Below are positions 23,139 through 34,368 of a DNA stretch of 64,000 bases, in pieces. Within the stretch, counting starts at the first letter, position 1; the number at the start of each line of letters is the position of its first letter. The notes beneath the pieces were generated by a model. That model had not been told where the DNA came from, searched no databases, and was given only the letters and a program-made list of their open reading frames with translations. Origin of the DNA: Cheiracanthium punctorium (lineage: Eukaryota > Arthropoda > Arachnida > Araneae > Cheiracanthiidae). The stretch lies in assembly GCA_038373885.1 (NCBI GenBank), contig JAWZYV010011918.1:62001-126000 (forward strand). The letters run 5' to 3'. Both the position numbers and the translations under genes were made by a program.

Positions 23139-23354
23139 TTTTTTTTTCAACGGGTGGGCCCTTGATGATTGGGCATTGTCCACTACAACTGCCCGAAGAT
23201 ACTGAGGCCATTATATTATGGCGGCATTGATTGGACGTCCGGCGTTACCCTCTATGTAGAGACGGACAAGTTAACATCCATGCCCAATTTGGGATTCGAA
23301 CCCCGACCCAAGGCGTGATAGAATGGTTTTTAAGCCATTACACCACCTGGGCGG
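23139..23354 (-). mobile_element. tRNA-derived SINE, second subtype
   Basis: Read on the minus strand it begins GCCGCCCAGGTGGTGTAATGG. The A box TGGTGTAATGG is at 23335-23345 and a consensus B box, GGTTCGAATCC, at 23292-23302, a tRNA-like spacing. The body shares GTCCGTCTCTACATAGAGGG with the SINEs at 8782 and 35381, but the tRNA head differs. The tail is a T-run at 23139-23147. I found no clear target duplication. Confidence 0.72.
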
Positions 23355-24447
23355 CATGAAAGGTGCAGTATGCTAAACGTGAAACGCGTGGCTGACGAGA
23401 TGTACAGGCTAGGGTGCTGACATTTTGTCTACCCTTCTTTGCACCCGAAGAGTCATGTGAACAAAAGGTTGTGATTATATTAGCATTATTGAGATAAACA
23501 TAGTAAAACGATCATAGGACTCTTCGAGTGCAAAAGGATGTGACCATAACGTCAGCACTGCAGCCTGGATATCTCGTCAGCCATGGGTAATCGCCAAACT
23601 TAAAGAAGTTCTAGTATTAAATTTGATAAGAATTTTTCTAACACGTTTATAACTGTACAAGAAGTCATGGCACGACTAAGTATTATTATTCTGTAAATCA
23701 TAATGGCTCAGCTCCAGGCATTTACCATACACAACCTAAAATTGTTATCGCAGTGCTATATTTTTATCTTGTGCGTTATTTAAATCATTAGCTAATACTT
23801 TAGTAACATTTTTCATTTACTTTTGCAACGTATATATTATCTGCATGATTCGTGCTGTTTCGACCAATAATCTAATATTGCTTTGTCTCCTATACGGTAG
23901 TTATGCGTAATAATGTTTTATAATTAAATATTATACGCATATAAATCAGACTGAATTAGTCGTGTTACAATCCAGAAACTACAAGTAAATAATTGAGGAA
24001 GACATGTCATGTATGGAAAAATATGACTGCGAAGTATAATTATGGAATTAATTTTTGTACTAAATTATATACACTGTTTAGGGCGCATAAATTTGCGTGT
24101 AACTTGTGCAATTAAAGGATTTTAAGTGCAGCTCGCCATAAATACTGATTAAAACAAATTGTTTGAACTTTGTAAAACAGTGTTTATAAGATATTGTTAT
24201 AAAAATAGTTCTGTTATAACATAATAATCACTTTGTTCAATGAAACATTCTCTTCTTTTTTTCATTAACTGCAATTACCAAAGTGTAACAGCATAAAATC
24301 GACAAAATTCATATTTCACAATAAATATATTTATTATGAATCACTATTATCATGTTATGGAACTACGGTTTTTTTTAATTAATATGTACTTATATAGATA
24401 AGTATAGGTGACATATACTATACATATATATGTTACCGTGAAGGGCC
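23355..24447. other. AT-rich spacer, nothing recognised
   Basis: No supported gene, repeat arm or RNA signal. Two segments near 23395-23470 and 23510-23600 share GTCAGCAC/GCTGACAT and CTTCGAGTGCAAA/TGCACCCGAAGAGT words in inverted order, a weak inverted repeat. Confidence 0.35.
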
Positions 24448-25028
24448 GACCGGTGTATGTCAACACATGCCAAATACGTCGGTGAAAGGCAGAGTATTTG
24501 ATTACATTCGGGTATACTCGGACTAACACCGGTGTATGTCGACAAGCACCGATATGCTCTAGCGGAGGTCTTAAAGAGAATCTGAAGTCAACAGAAAAGC
24601 AAAAGTGTAGCAAAAATATTTTTATTCTCTTAGCGGAGGTTATTCCCCATGAATCCCTAGTTCCTCATCGTTATAAAAGAAAACTGCGTTAATGTACAGA
24701 TGGTAAGTTCTTTATCGGCCAAATGTAACACTAAAATCTTAATCAATCATTTATCTAAGTACAACTTTATCATTATTAAGAAGACAAGGAATATCGAGCG
24801 TCCTTCCTTCTTCAGAGTCTGCACACACTTGGGACGCTTCATCGCATCGCACTTGAAATACGAAAAAGAAAATGCAAATCTCCGACATATTCGACATTCA
24901 CCATTAGTTTTTGGTGAATGTCGACATTTGCCGGTGTAACTGAGAAAGAAATAAGGATATTTAGCGAATATTTCGGACATAAACTAAGTGACGATGTGAG
25001 TGTTGACATTCACCGGTGAAAGTCAACA
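24448..25028. repeat. Dispersed CACCGGTG palindromes
   Basis: Four sites carry the theme CCGGTGNATGTCGACA or its complement: 24448-24466, 24526-24544, 24891-24930 and 25001-25028. The third includes a perfect 12-bp hairpin, TCGACATTCACC with GGTGAATGTCGA, and a 10-base loop. The fourth is a 28-bp palindrome with one mismatch centred on ACCGGT. Confidence 0.7.
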
Positions 25029-25225
25029 TTCTCCAGATTTCGGACTTTCACGGGAGCATATACATATTTTGTCTGACAAAGTAAATAATAAATAACTGTA
25101 AGCAATAGAGAATTCGTTCGAAATAGAATTATTGCCTCGTGGTGTGGGTTTATCGCAACGTTAATCGATGGCCTTCTTTTTCCTTTGGAAATATGTACCC
25201 TGTATCTTCGGTGAAAAGGCTGTGC

Positions 25226-26741
25226 ATTTTTATTAACTCACTAGCAGTCCTGCACGGCGTTGCCCGTGAACCCCTTAAATTATGCGATTTACAAAATCTG
25301 ACACGTAAACTGCAACTCCAGATTAGTACTCTAGGCCGCAATTGTATAACAGAATGTGCAGATAATGGTTCCAGAGTTTCAGGTACGTACTTACAAACGC
25401 ACCACTAAAGACAACTCACTGCCGTGGCCGTCACATATTTCCCCCAGAAATATCGTGTAATTTGCATTAAAATTGCTGAAGTTATTAAATATTTCATCCA
25501 ATTAAGCAAATTATCTTGTAAAATCCACAATTTTCGATTTAAATTTCTTAAAATTAGGAAATGTTAGGTCATTAAACGTATTAAATACCATAAAAAATTT
25601 CATGAAAGGGTCCCATTAGGAAAAACGTGCCAAATGACAGAAAAATCGTCAAACTTGGCGAGTTTTGGTGAAATATCGCCAAAATTGGCGCCAAAAATAA
25701 GTCCCCAAAAATTAGGCTTTCGAAGACCTACGACCCATAGAACCCGAGATTTCCAGAACATTACATATCAATGCAACAAAAAGCGAAATTTAACTATTTA
25801 ACGCATCGAAAACGAATTTTAAATCCCAGAACAACGGGTTGCTCCCAAAATTCGTAACACAGGGTAAGAAAATTTCCGTTTTAGAACGGTTTTTAATTAA
25901 TAATTAAAAAAAGTAATTAAAATTGTAAAATTCTGATTCTCAGGTGCACATTATCGACATTCATGGGCTTATATATTCAAATTTTCAGAGTTCTGTGAGC
26001 AGTAGATTTGTCTGGAGACCGCACACAGACAGATTTACAAACATTCATTTTTATTATTATAGAGATAGATAGATTTGGCGTAAACCTGATGAAATTTTCG
26101 TGCCATTTCATGCTTCTCAAATGCAAACGATTTGTTTTATAGTAGCATTCGGGCGAAACTCGCCAAGCATGGCAACGTAAAAAACGGTTTTTTACTTTTG
26201 CGGTTACCACTCACTTCAAGCATAAATCTTTTTATGAATCCCAAGTTCGCCAAACATGACGATCTAAAATCGGTTTTTAATTAATAATTTAAAAAGTAAT
26301 TAAAATTTCAAAATTCTCAGCCTCAGGTGTACATTACCGAAAGAATGGGCTCATATGTTCGAATTTTCAGAGTTCTGCGTCCAGTAGTTTTTTCTGGACA
26401 TCCCACGCATGCAGATTTTCAGACATTCATTTTTATTGATATAGATTGGCGCAAAACTGACTAAATTTCCGTGCCATTTCATGTTTTCCAATGCATGCGA
26501 TTTTGTTTCACAGTATCATGCTGGCGAAACTCGCCGAGCATGGTATCCTGAAAACGGTTTTTAATTAATAATTAAAAAAGTAATTAAAATTTTAAAATTC
26601 TGATTCTCAGGTGCACAGTATCGGACTCATGGTTTATTATATATTCAAATTTTCAGAGTTCTGCGTGCAGTAGGTTTGTCTGGAGACCGCACACATACAG
26701 ACAGACAGATTTACAAACATTCATTTTTATTATTATAGATT
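25226..26741 (+). repeat. 'CTAGC...CCCG' interspersed repeat with tandem 3' segments
   Basis: It begins CACTAGCAGTCCTGCACGG and GTTGCCCGTG, a form seen also at 36488 and 44941. It ends ACATTCATTTTTATTATTAT AGAT, a tail typical of a non-LTR or similar retroelement. Three diverged units start near 25885, 26269 and 26553 with AAACGGTTTTTAATTAAT. Each runs to a CAGATTTACAAACATTCATT-like tail at about 26030, 26415 and 26706. Superfamily uncertain. An LTR relic is embedded (next entry). Confidence 0.6.
25540..25859 (-). mobile_element. Diverged partial LTR related to 42966-43876
   Basis: On the minus strand it starts TGTTACGAATTTTGGGAGCA at 25859 and follows the plus-strand LTR through GCTTTTTGTTGCAT, GACTTATTTTTGGCGCCAA, TTTGGCGATATTTC and CCTAACATTTC. 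The promoter half and 3' end of the LTR are not recognisable. It is an older, degraded relative of the solo LTR. Confidence 0.7.
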
Positions 26742-27489
26742 CCAGCACTGAAACTGTGTGGATAGTACAATGTCGAAAGAAAGAGTTTTGTGACGCATCT
26801 GCATATTTCAAAAAAAAAAAAAAGAGAGAAAGTAAAGAAACCATGCAAACTAGCATTTGAATATTTTTATACGTTTGTGAAAACTTCATATTCTGTAGAT
26901 CCTTAAGAATATAAGCACATTTTCTTGCCTTTCAAACTCTTATGCATCCATAGCCATTTTCTTTTATTTCACAATGAGATTTTCTACAACTGCGCCATAA
27001 AGCCGTTTTTTTTCTTATTCCCTCTGTAAGCAAATGTCACAGTTCTATCAAATTTCACAGACTGCCTTTTCAGGTATCTATTCAGGTAATACTTATTCTA
27101 GTCTAAAAATAAATAAATAAAATAAAATAAAATAAAGAAAGGGAGAAAAAAGAGGCTATTCGAACACAAACCTATGGCATCATACATGCAGTATTTCATA
27201 GGGGGCTGAAATGATATTTTTCTTGGGAAATGGAAATAGAGAATAGAAACATTTCATAAAAGAGGAATGTAATCCTGAATATAAGTTGAACGAAATCTAA
27301 TTTTTTAAATTCAGCCAGATGATGAAAAGCACCAAAAGACTTCATTCCAACTAATGTTTTAAAACATTAACCGACCAAGCGAAGAGAGGTCCTAGTGTCA
27401 ATTGAAACGGCATTTGTATGTTTGTATGATGATAACTACGTGATAAATTTAGTATCGTTGATCCGATCTCTGTGAAATTTAGTAGATAA
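26742..27489. other. AT-rich spacer, nothing recognised
   Basis: Poly-A and AAATA microsatellite-like runs near 26810 and 27110-27135. No supported gene or element. Confidence 0.35.
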
Positions 27490-27625
27490 GTAGTTGAGAA
27501 GAATACAGTTTTTAAGTTCATTTTTGTAAGCGATTTTAATACAGATTTCAAATCAAATGAAGCGTTTTATAGAACAAGGAAGGCAAATACGAACACACAT
27601 AGATTAGGGGGCACTTTCCGACTTA
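27490..27625 (+). repeat. Single unit of the GDFN-type repeat
   Basis: The stretch GCGATTTTAATACAGATTTC and GTTTTATAGAACAAGGAAGG matches the array at 57235-58385. One frame reads SDFNTDFKSNEAFYRTRK. It is a lone diverged unit. Confidence 0.55.
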
Positions 27626-27781
27626 ATGACAGCTGGAGCCAACGCATGGATATGGATAATGATGCACTTTCCAACGCAATGAAGCTAAAGGAACAAATGG
27701 GCGTAGATTATGAAATGCTTTTAATATATAGCACTTTTGTCTGTATTTAAAATATGAAAGTGCCTCAGATTTTTGTTTCAG

Positions 27782-27928
27782 CTTCTATTTGGGTGTTTTC
27801 ACACGGTCACCGTCCACAAGCCTCAAAAATTGACGCTAGACAAGGCGTTCGTTGTCATCGCTGAGAAACAGCTGGGAGTACTTGCTTTCAACTATGTGAT
27901 GCAAGAAGAGTCCCGACCTCTTATTTGA
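27782..27928 (+). CDS. Candidate terminal exon of an unidentified gene
   Basis: A pyrimidine-rich tract and CAG (27769-27781, TTTTTGTTTCAG) precede 48 open codons that end at TGA 27926-27928. The segment is clearly more GC-rich than its surroundings, and GC is concentrated at third codon positions (GTC ATC GCT GAG). The peptide includes LTLDKAFVVIAEKQLG and LAFNYVMQEESRPLI. I do not recognise the protein. It could be a true last exon with a long intron upstream, a captured exon in a repeat, or a chance frame. The phase was chosen because it alone stays open. Confidence 0.3.
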   Translation, partial: LLFGCFHTVTVHKPQKLTLDKAFVVIAEKQLGVLAFNYVMQEESRPLI

Positions 27929-28675
27929 TACAGCCTTTTATTTAGCAAGGCTAAAAAAAATGAAAGCCTTCAATTGGAAATCGAAGAAGAAAGAAGACTG
28001 AGCGATTTTGCAAATAAACTATTTTTCAGGTATTGTGTTGGCAAGAAAGTAATTTCGCCTGTCCGGATGTCACCTATCCAAAACTACTGAAGCTAACTAG
28101 TACGAAACCAATACGAAATTTGGCATGTACGCGTGTTCATAGGAGCTAGATTAGAGAGCATCTCCCAAAATTTGTAACCTTAGGTGTGTAGGGGGGCAGA
28201 ACGTTCTTGTCACATATCTTACGTGATCTCAACGGGGAAAAAAAGAGTGATCCGCAAAATTCTTGCTGTAAAGTACAACACATACGACTACCTAAAAATC
28301 ATATTTGGAATATCGTCCTTCAAGGATAAAAAAGGGCAGGATAGCCATCTTCCATTTAAGAAAAAAAATTACCAGTAAAATGTCTACTTTAAAATACAAC
28401 AAACATGAATCTCATGCTTAAACGTAGTTTTGTGTAATTAAAAACTTGTTGAAAATGTATCTGTTTGAGTTTTATGTAAGAAAACGAAATTACATTCTTG
28501 CCAACCATATACTTTCCGCTATACTTTGTTAGCTGTTAAGTCAAATACCAAAAAACATCCCCCTCGTGTTAAATTGAATTAAAACGGGGAAATCGTGATT
28601 TCTATTTTATACTTCAAAGGACTTTTAAAAAAGGTAAATAAACAGGCACTGCGCGATAACAGTAATGGGTAAGAA
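27929..28675. other. Spacer, nothing recognised
   Basis: It holds an open frame at 28184-28378 without any motif. No repeats or RNA signals supported. Confidence 0.35.
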
Positions 28676-28841
28676 CAGTGGCGTAACCAAAGGGGGTGAC
28701 AGGGGAGTCACAACCTCCCCATGAGGAATTTTTTCCATAGAAAATGTATTTTCTTCACTCCCTTATCACACACGTATACATATATGTGAGTTGCAATAGT
28801 TGTAACCCCCCTCCCATGAAAAATTTCTGGCTACGCCACTG
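28676..28841. mobile_element. 170-bp CAGTGGCGTAGCC MITE, solitary copy
   Basis: The ends are CAGTGGCGTAACCAAAG and TTTCTGGCTACGCCACTG. Internal sequence such as CCATGAGGAATTTTTTCCAT and TTCTTCACTCCCTTATCACA matches the complement of the MITE nested in hAT-N1. The flanks GGTAAGAA and GGTAATAA agree in 7 of 8 positions, a probable target duplication. Confidence 0.82.
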
Positions 28842-29029
28842 GTAATAATAACGAAACGTTTTAAAGAAGATAAAAAAGCTAAATTAATTATGATTGTATA
28901 TTGAGATGCAAGGCTAATTCATTATTTGATTAGGCTCGTTGATCAAAATATTTGTATCGTGAATCGATTTTTTAATAGATATAGTTTGTACTTTTATTTG
29001 TGCATCAATAGTGTAGTTATTATATTGTG

Positions 29030-29165
29030 CACTCAGTTTGCGCATTCAGGATGCACAATTGATTGTGCACTTAATCTGCATAATGAATTTGTGTTAAGGC
29101 TACTCATAACCGTGTACTCAGTTGTGTATTCGGGATGCAAAATTGAATGCTCACTTTTGCTGCAT
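29030..29165. repeat. Short imperfect tandem repeat of TGCACTCA/TGTACTCA units
   Basis: Two ~70-90 bp units share GTGCACTCAGTTTGCGCATTC / GTGTACTCAGTTGTGTATTC, then GGATGCA(C/A)AATTGA and TCTGCAT/TGCTGCAT. The duplication keeps one frame open (28926-29234), which is therefore not evidence of a gene. Confidence 0.5.
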
Positions 29166-29174
29166 CAATTTTGT

Positions 29175-29332
29175 CAGAGCTGCCAACTCTCCCGCTTTTT
29201 TCCGGGAGATTTCTCACCTCTGATTTTTAATTAGCAGTTTATAATAAGGCCAAAAATTTTAATTTAAAATAGAACTGTTTTAAAATTGTTGTGAGAAATC
29301 TCCCGAAACTAACGAGAAAGTTGGCAGCTCTG
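29175..29332. mobile_element. MITE with AGCTGCCAACT ends, copy 2
   Basis: The inverted ends are CAGAGCTGCCAACTCTCCCG and GAAAGTTGGCAGCTCTG, with the inner pair GGGAGATTTCTCACC and GTGAGAAATCTCCCG. TTTTGT occurs on both flanks. It is the same family as 13490-13651. Confidence 0.8.
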
Positions 29333-30450
29333 CTTTTGTTGTACTGCTCGAATTTTTTAACACAAAAAGAAGCGACTAGCTGTGCTACACAGTTACAAGT
29401 ATTTACATAGAGAGATACAATGTTAGGTGGAAGACTGCTATTGCCTCTTAATTCAGAAACAACGGATAATTTTTTTAATGTCTAAGAGCTTCCTTTGAAT
29501 CAACATCTTACTCATTCTGTTGTGAGTACGTGCACTCTACCTCCACATTGGCTGAACCTCATCATACACATTATCGTCCTCAGCATTTTCAACTACTTCA
29601 GACAACAAACTAGGAACAAAAAAGTTACTTTTTCGATTGTTGATAAGTGATATTTTTTTCAATATGTTTCACCAGACTAAATATATTTGTACATGCTTTT
29701 TTGCACCCATACTGACAGCATTTAATCGGGAATGTTAAGTCACATATATAAACTGATGATCGCGAAAATGTTTTTTAATAGAAATCAAATTAATAATTCG
29801 ATGTTCTTATTACAAATGCTGAAAAAAATATCTAACTTTTTACTGCAAAAATAATATTAATAATATGATAAATCATAGATGTATCTTTAATTTGATAGCT
29901 AAAATACAAAACCCAGTAACACACGTTTTGAATTCCCTCGTTGCTCGGTAAGGAAGTAAAGTAATGCGGTGCTGTACATGTTGCAGCTCCGCAGCATTGC
30001 TGCCAATAGAAATTGTATGAATTTAATTTTCAACGAATGGCCCTCAAGAAGTACTCGACTAAATTACATTTATGTATGATTAAGAAACATTTTTAATTTA
30101 AGCTATACCCATCTATTCATAATAACTTTTTAAAAACTAAATATTCATTGTATCCAGAACACCAAAACAAAAATTCAATTTCAAGACTTTAGCCATGACG
30201 TCAATGTTCGTCAAATACCGTGTAATGATTGTTCAAATAGTTTGTGCGCTCACGGATCACACATTGCTTGTGCGGTTAGAGGGTGCACAATTTTTAACTA
30301 GCTACTTACATGCTTTTAGTTTGAAAGAAAAAGCTATACACGAAATTAAATTCTGTATTTTTATACGCTATGCTTACTGATGTGCAATTTCCAGTTCTAT
30401 GTCAGGAAGTTCATTTGACTACTTGATATCCATGAATTCAACAGTTTTTA
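29333..30450. other. AT-rich spacer, nothing recognised
   Basis: No supported gene or element. A short palindromic CAGCTCCGCAGCATTGCTG near 29983 has no context. Confidence 0.35.
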
Positions 30451-30499
30451 GCGGTCCTGGGCGGTTGCCCAGTTTGCCACCCCCCAAGAACGGCTCTGC
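30451..30499 (-). mobile_element. Isolated hAT-like terminus
   Basis: On the minus strand the sequence reads CAGAGCCGTTCTTGGGGGG, then GGCAAACTGGGCAACCGCCC. This resembles a common animal hAT end. Only one end is visible and no duplication can be tested. Confidence 0.4.
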
Positions 30500-31989
30500 A
30501 TGTCGCGTCCGCCGACGTAGCTATTCAGAATTTTCTGTAGTTTTTTCCGAGCTTAAGTTCAAAATCTTTTTCGGGTTTTGATAAGCTCGTGTGATGGTGT
30601 GAAGGGATCTCTTCTAAAAACTCCATATTTTTTAATTTTATGATTTTCTTATTCGAAAAATTAGCTTAAGAGAATTTTCTTAAACTAATTTTTCGAATTA
30701 TTAAGTCTTAGTTTATAAAGGTTATTGATTAGATTTTGTTGAAGTTGTATCACTTAATAATATTTTTTTTTAAGTTCACATTAATTTTTCTTTTTACCAA
30801 ACTTTAAGAGGACACTAAAATTTTTCTTAAGAGACTACATTATCATGTAATCTGATTGTTAGTTTAATATTTTTAATGAATGCAGCACAAGAAAATGTCA
30901 TGACCATTCATTTTGAGTTACACTCTTAACAGGTTGGCCTATCGAAGATATATTTCCTCTACTGAAAAATATTAATTCATTTGCAAATACGACAAGAAAG
31001 CCTAGGGAAAAAAGCACAAAAGTCTTTGTGACAAAGAAAAGGCAAAGGGCATTATTTGAGTGAAGAAAACTGATTGGATTCTTTTGGAATAACCCAAGCT
31101 CTTTGCAGTTAAAAGATGCAATTAGCTGTTCTTTTGTAACATGGTACTTGTTCGATACGTGATTTCGACAGCTACAAGAATAGAACGCCACGCTGAAAGG
31201 AACCAGTCACAGGTGTTCGAAATAAAGTGGAGACATAAACATGGAAATATTTTCTTTTTCCTTTTTAATATTCTGTTTAAATACACTTTTTAGTTAAATG
31301 TACTTAATAAACTGTTTTTAAATGAATAAAAGTTTTTGATGGAAACATGAGAATGCGAACTACGAATAATATTTTTATGCAAACACCTACCAGAACTTCT
31401 TTGACATAAAATGGTGTATGCAAATCTATCATTAAATAAACTTAAAGGGAGATTCAAAAACTGCAAAAGACAGTCAGTTGACGAAGCGAGGACAACTTAC
31501 TGTAATAAAATTCAGGGATGTTACACTTTATTCCCAAACACGTCCGTTACGGGTCACACCTTAAAAGAATGAAAAGAAAAGTGAACATATATTGAAGAAA
31601 TGTTTTGATAGTGTGGCGTCTCAGAAGAACGAATATCTCCAATGGAACTTCTCATAATCTCTCTAGAAAGGACATAAGTTTAATATCCCAAAAATGTAGT
31701 CCTTGTATGTACTAGGCAAGTGTTGTCATATACAAGTGAGCTATAGGTAAGCAACACATCTGATTTTGCCGTAATTCACCAACATATTGACTGTGAGACG
31801 CAAAAGTATATCTTCAGAGCCACGACGTTGCAGGAAAAGGTTGCAAGAAGTGGACAATAACAAAAAATGGGAGGAGGGGAATAAAATTAAATACGTGTTG
31901 AACAAAGCCGAAAAAGGACTTTACTGATTGAATAATATCAGTGAAACACATTGTCAGACCAAGAAACAGATCTACAAACTTGAAGTCTG
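30500..31989. other. AT-rich spacer with one unrecognised minus-strand open frame
   Basis: The frame at 30898-31191 (97 codons, minus) starts with ATG, has a cysteine-rich start and a hydrophobic stretch of about 25 residues. I know no family that it fits. Everything else here is low-complexity or chance frames. Confidence 0.35.
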
Positions 31990-32760
31990 CACCTTCTGTA
32001 TGCACTTGCAACTTATAATGTGTAGACTAGATTATCCAAAAGTTATTCTCGTAAAACTTCTAATTCTTCAATGACAGTCTGCGTCAGTTTTCAGCGGTTG
32101 TTCTCCAGAAAACACGATAATGCATCTGCATGCATCACCAATATATCCCACACCAATAACAAAACAATGCAATGGCCACTCAGTTTCAACAAGTTACTGA
32201 TCAGCATAAGATTTGCATGCTTTTGTCTACATAAACCAAGTCTGTAAGAATGGCAGCTCAGATCAGAGGTGTTGGCTCATATGCAGGGAAGGGGAAAATG
32301 ATTTCATCACAGTAACGATCTACGGAATGTAAACCCCTGTTGAAAATATGAAGATCTATTCGTCCGTTTATCTTAAAGCTTCACCATTAAGGCGCCAGAT
32401 CAACCTGACAGTCACATTTCCGTACGTTAGTAGGATGAAAGAATGTATCTGCAATGTCAACCATCTTAGTGCTATACATATCAATTAGAATCGAGGATGA
32501 TCAGCCAGACAGAGAAGACATACATCGTTAAAAAGGGCATAACTCCATTGATCAGATATTGCACTGTGCAGTCTTTGAATTTACTTAGATTCGGAGTCTA
32601 TGGATATTTCTGTAAAGGATATCAATATTGACCTGCTTCCAAAGGTATGTATGCTGCTAGGAGAGGGTAATGAATGTCAAGTCAGTGAATGTGTCATTTA
32701 GCGTTAATTGTACACTTCTCGGAGTTTTTTGCACAGATTGAATCTTCCACAGAAGTAGGA
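31990..32760 (-). pseudogene. Tc1/mariner-like transposase relic
   Basis: There is no long open frame, but minus-strand pieces fall in the order expected of a Tc1-type DDE transposase. A WSYALFNDV-like piece lies near 32550, in the place of the usual W-x-x-VLFSDES block. Then come NGRIDLHIFNRGLHSVDRYC and DEIIFP (about 32300-32375), followed by VWDIL (about 32145) and LDNLV (about 32030). GRTDLHIFNRG followed by RYRDEIL is characteristic of arthropod Tc1-like transposases. Most catalytic residues are unrecognisable and the frame changes repeatedly, so it is long dead. I did not find its inverted repeats. Confidence 0.62.
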
Positions 32761-33034
32761 CTTCTGAATGTAGACATCCTTGGAAAATCCTAACGGAAAT
32801 CGACAGGAGCTACTAAACAAAAAGTTTAATGTGCACACATTGATCCAACTACATATTATCGAAACCATGTTCTTGTATTTAACGACCTTTCGGTTACTGG
32901 TGTGACGCTTACACAGATTACATAGCGTCAACACCATCTAGATACAGCTATTGTGTTGTGTTAAGGCAAAGCTATGGAAGGCATATCTGCCTACGAGAGG
33001 GGTGCTTTGGCAACTCTTGCGTCACCAAGCTTTA

Positions 33035-33180
33035 TGCGTCATCTCCGAACCTACATTTAAAAATTTTAGTTTCACAAAATAAAACTATTGCAAATTTCTG
33101 GTAAATTCACCCATGAGGAGTAATATTTTAATAATTTGAGATAAAAAATATAATTTTATAACAAAAGGCGTCTTGTGCAC
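33035..33180. mobile_element. Half copy of the 'CTAGATATAG' MITE
   Basis: CACAAAATAAAACTATTGC, AAATTTCTGGTAAATTCACC and TAATTTGAGATAAAAAATATAATTTTA match one inner arm of the family. The opposite arm is absent. Confidence 0.5.
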
Positions 33181-33704
33181 TCGGCCATGGCGGTGTCAAT
33201 TTTCTGATATCACACACTATTTTTAAAGAGTATTTTTAAAATAAACTTCCTGTAGTTTATTGGTGGTCTTACACGGACAAGAAGTTTTTCATAACAGAAC
33301 AGAAATTTAATTTTTATGTTAAACTTCTTTTGATTATCTATATATTTAAAGTAGTTTTCAATTATTAATAAAACTAATATTGATATTAAATTTAAATTTT
33401 TATTTTCTTTAGAAACATATAATAGAAATGGAGCAAAATATTGTGAGTCAATTTATCTACTCTAGATGGTAATACGGTCTAAAATCATATGAAAATAGAC
33501 AGACTGTCGAGCATGATTTAATCAACCATTCAAAAGTATGCCCTAGAACAGTGGAGCGCAAACTATTTTCATATGCGACCCCCTATTTTGAATAAAATTT
33601 TGCGACTCCTGGATAGACAGTAGACATTTTATTTAATCGCCAAGGAAGTTACATCGAAATTCTTTCTGAGATTTGCTCTTTCAGGGTATTTTTAAAAGAG
33701 TATG

Positions 33705-34066
33705 GAGATGACGTAAATTGAAATTAATTACAGTTTTGTTTTCATAAAATAAAACTGTTTGAAATTTCTGGTAAATAATACAAATTTTAGAATATATCTT
33801 AAGATAAAAATTAAAATACCATTCTGATAGAAAATTATTTATTATGATCTATTTCTATATCATATTATATAATTTATAATAGTTAAAATTTCCTATTTGT
33901 AGTAAAATTAAATTTTCTATCGTAAATCATTAAAATGTTTTATTCATGAGTAAATTCACCACAAACTTTCAATAGTTTTACTTTGTGAAAACAAGTATGT
34001 GATGACCCGAACTTAGTGGTGACATAAAAATTTCTCTTCTTCAGCTTTCTGTATCTAGAAGGTGGT
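33705..34066. mobile_element. Long-TIR MITE, 'CTAGATATAG' family, copy 3
   Basis: The left arm starts at GATGACGTAAATTG and its outer ~60 bp are missing. The right arm is fuller and ends TTTCTGTATCTAGAAGG. The centre is intact and serves as the uninterrupted version of copy 4: compare CAAATTTTAGAATATATC here with the broken CAAATTTTAGAAAATA at 36487. Confidence 0.7.
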
Positions 34067-34368
34067 GATATGGGTATTAATATTCTTTAAATGTAAAATA
34101 CTTTTTAAAAACTTTACATCATAAGAAGTTAATGTGGTATGTGCTTGCAAAGAGGTCACTTTTGCTTCTATATTCGAATCAGTATTGGAAATTGCAAGCC
34201 GTAAGTAATCCTCTGGATCCAATCAAGATCGACAAGTCAGAGACTTAAATTGAAAGCGCACTGTTTCGTGGTTTGAAACATCAATTAACTGTTCTTTTTC
34301 ATTTAAAGAGATATTCGAATTAACAATATCAAACGAAAATGGATCATGAATCCAACCTCATTCATTTT

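Noticed and set aside
23139..23354. tRNA gene on the minus strand
   Set aside because: A and B boxes are good, but the acceptor and anticodon stems do not pair fully, and a body and poly-A tail follow. It is a SINE.
25885..26741. Regularly recurring units, considered as a CRISPR-like array
   Set aside because: The units are 190-384 bp, diverged along their length and end in a retroelement tail. The sequence is eukaryotic.
30898..31191. 97-codon minus-strand frame with a hydrophobic segment
   Set aside because: Possible single-exon small membrane protein, but nothing supports expression or conservation. T-rich DNA often gives such hydrophobic translations.
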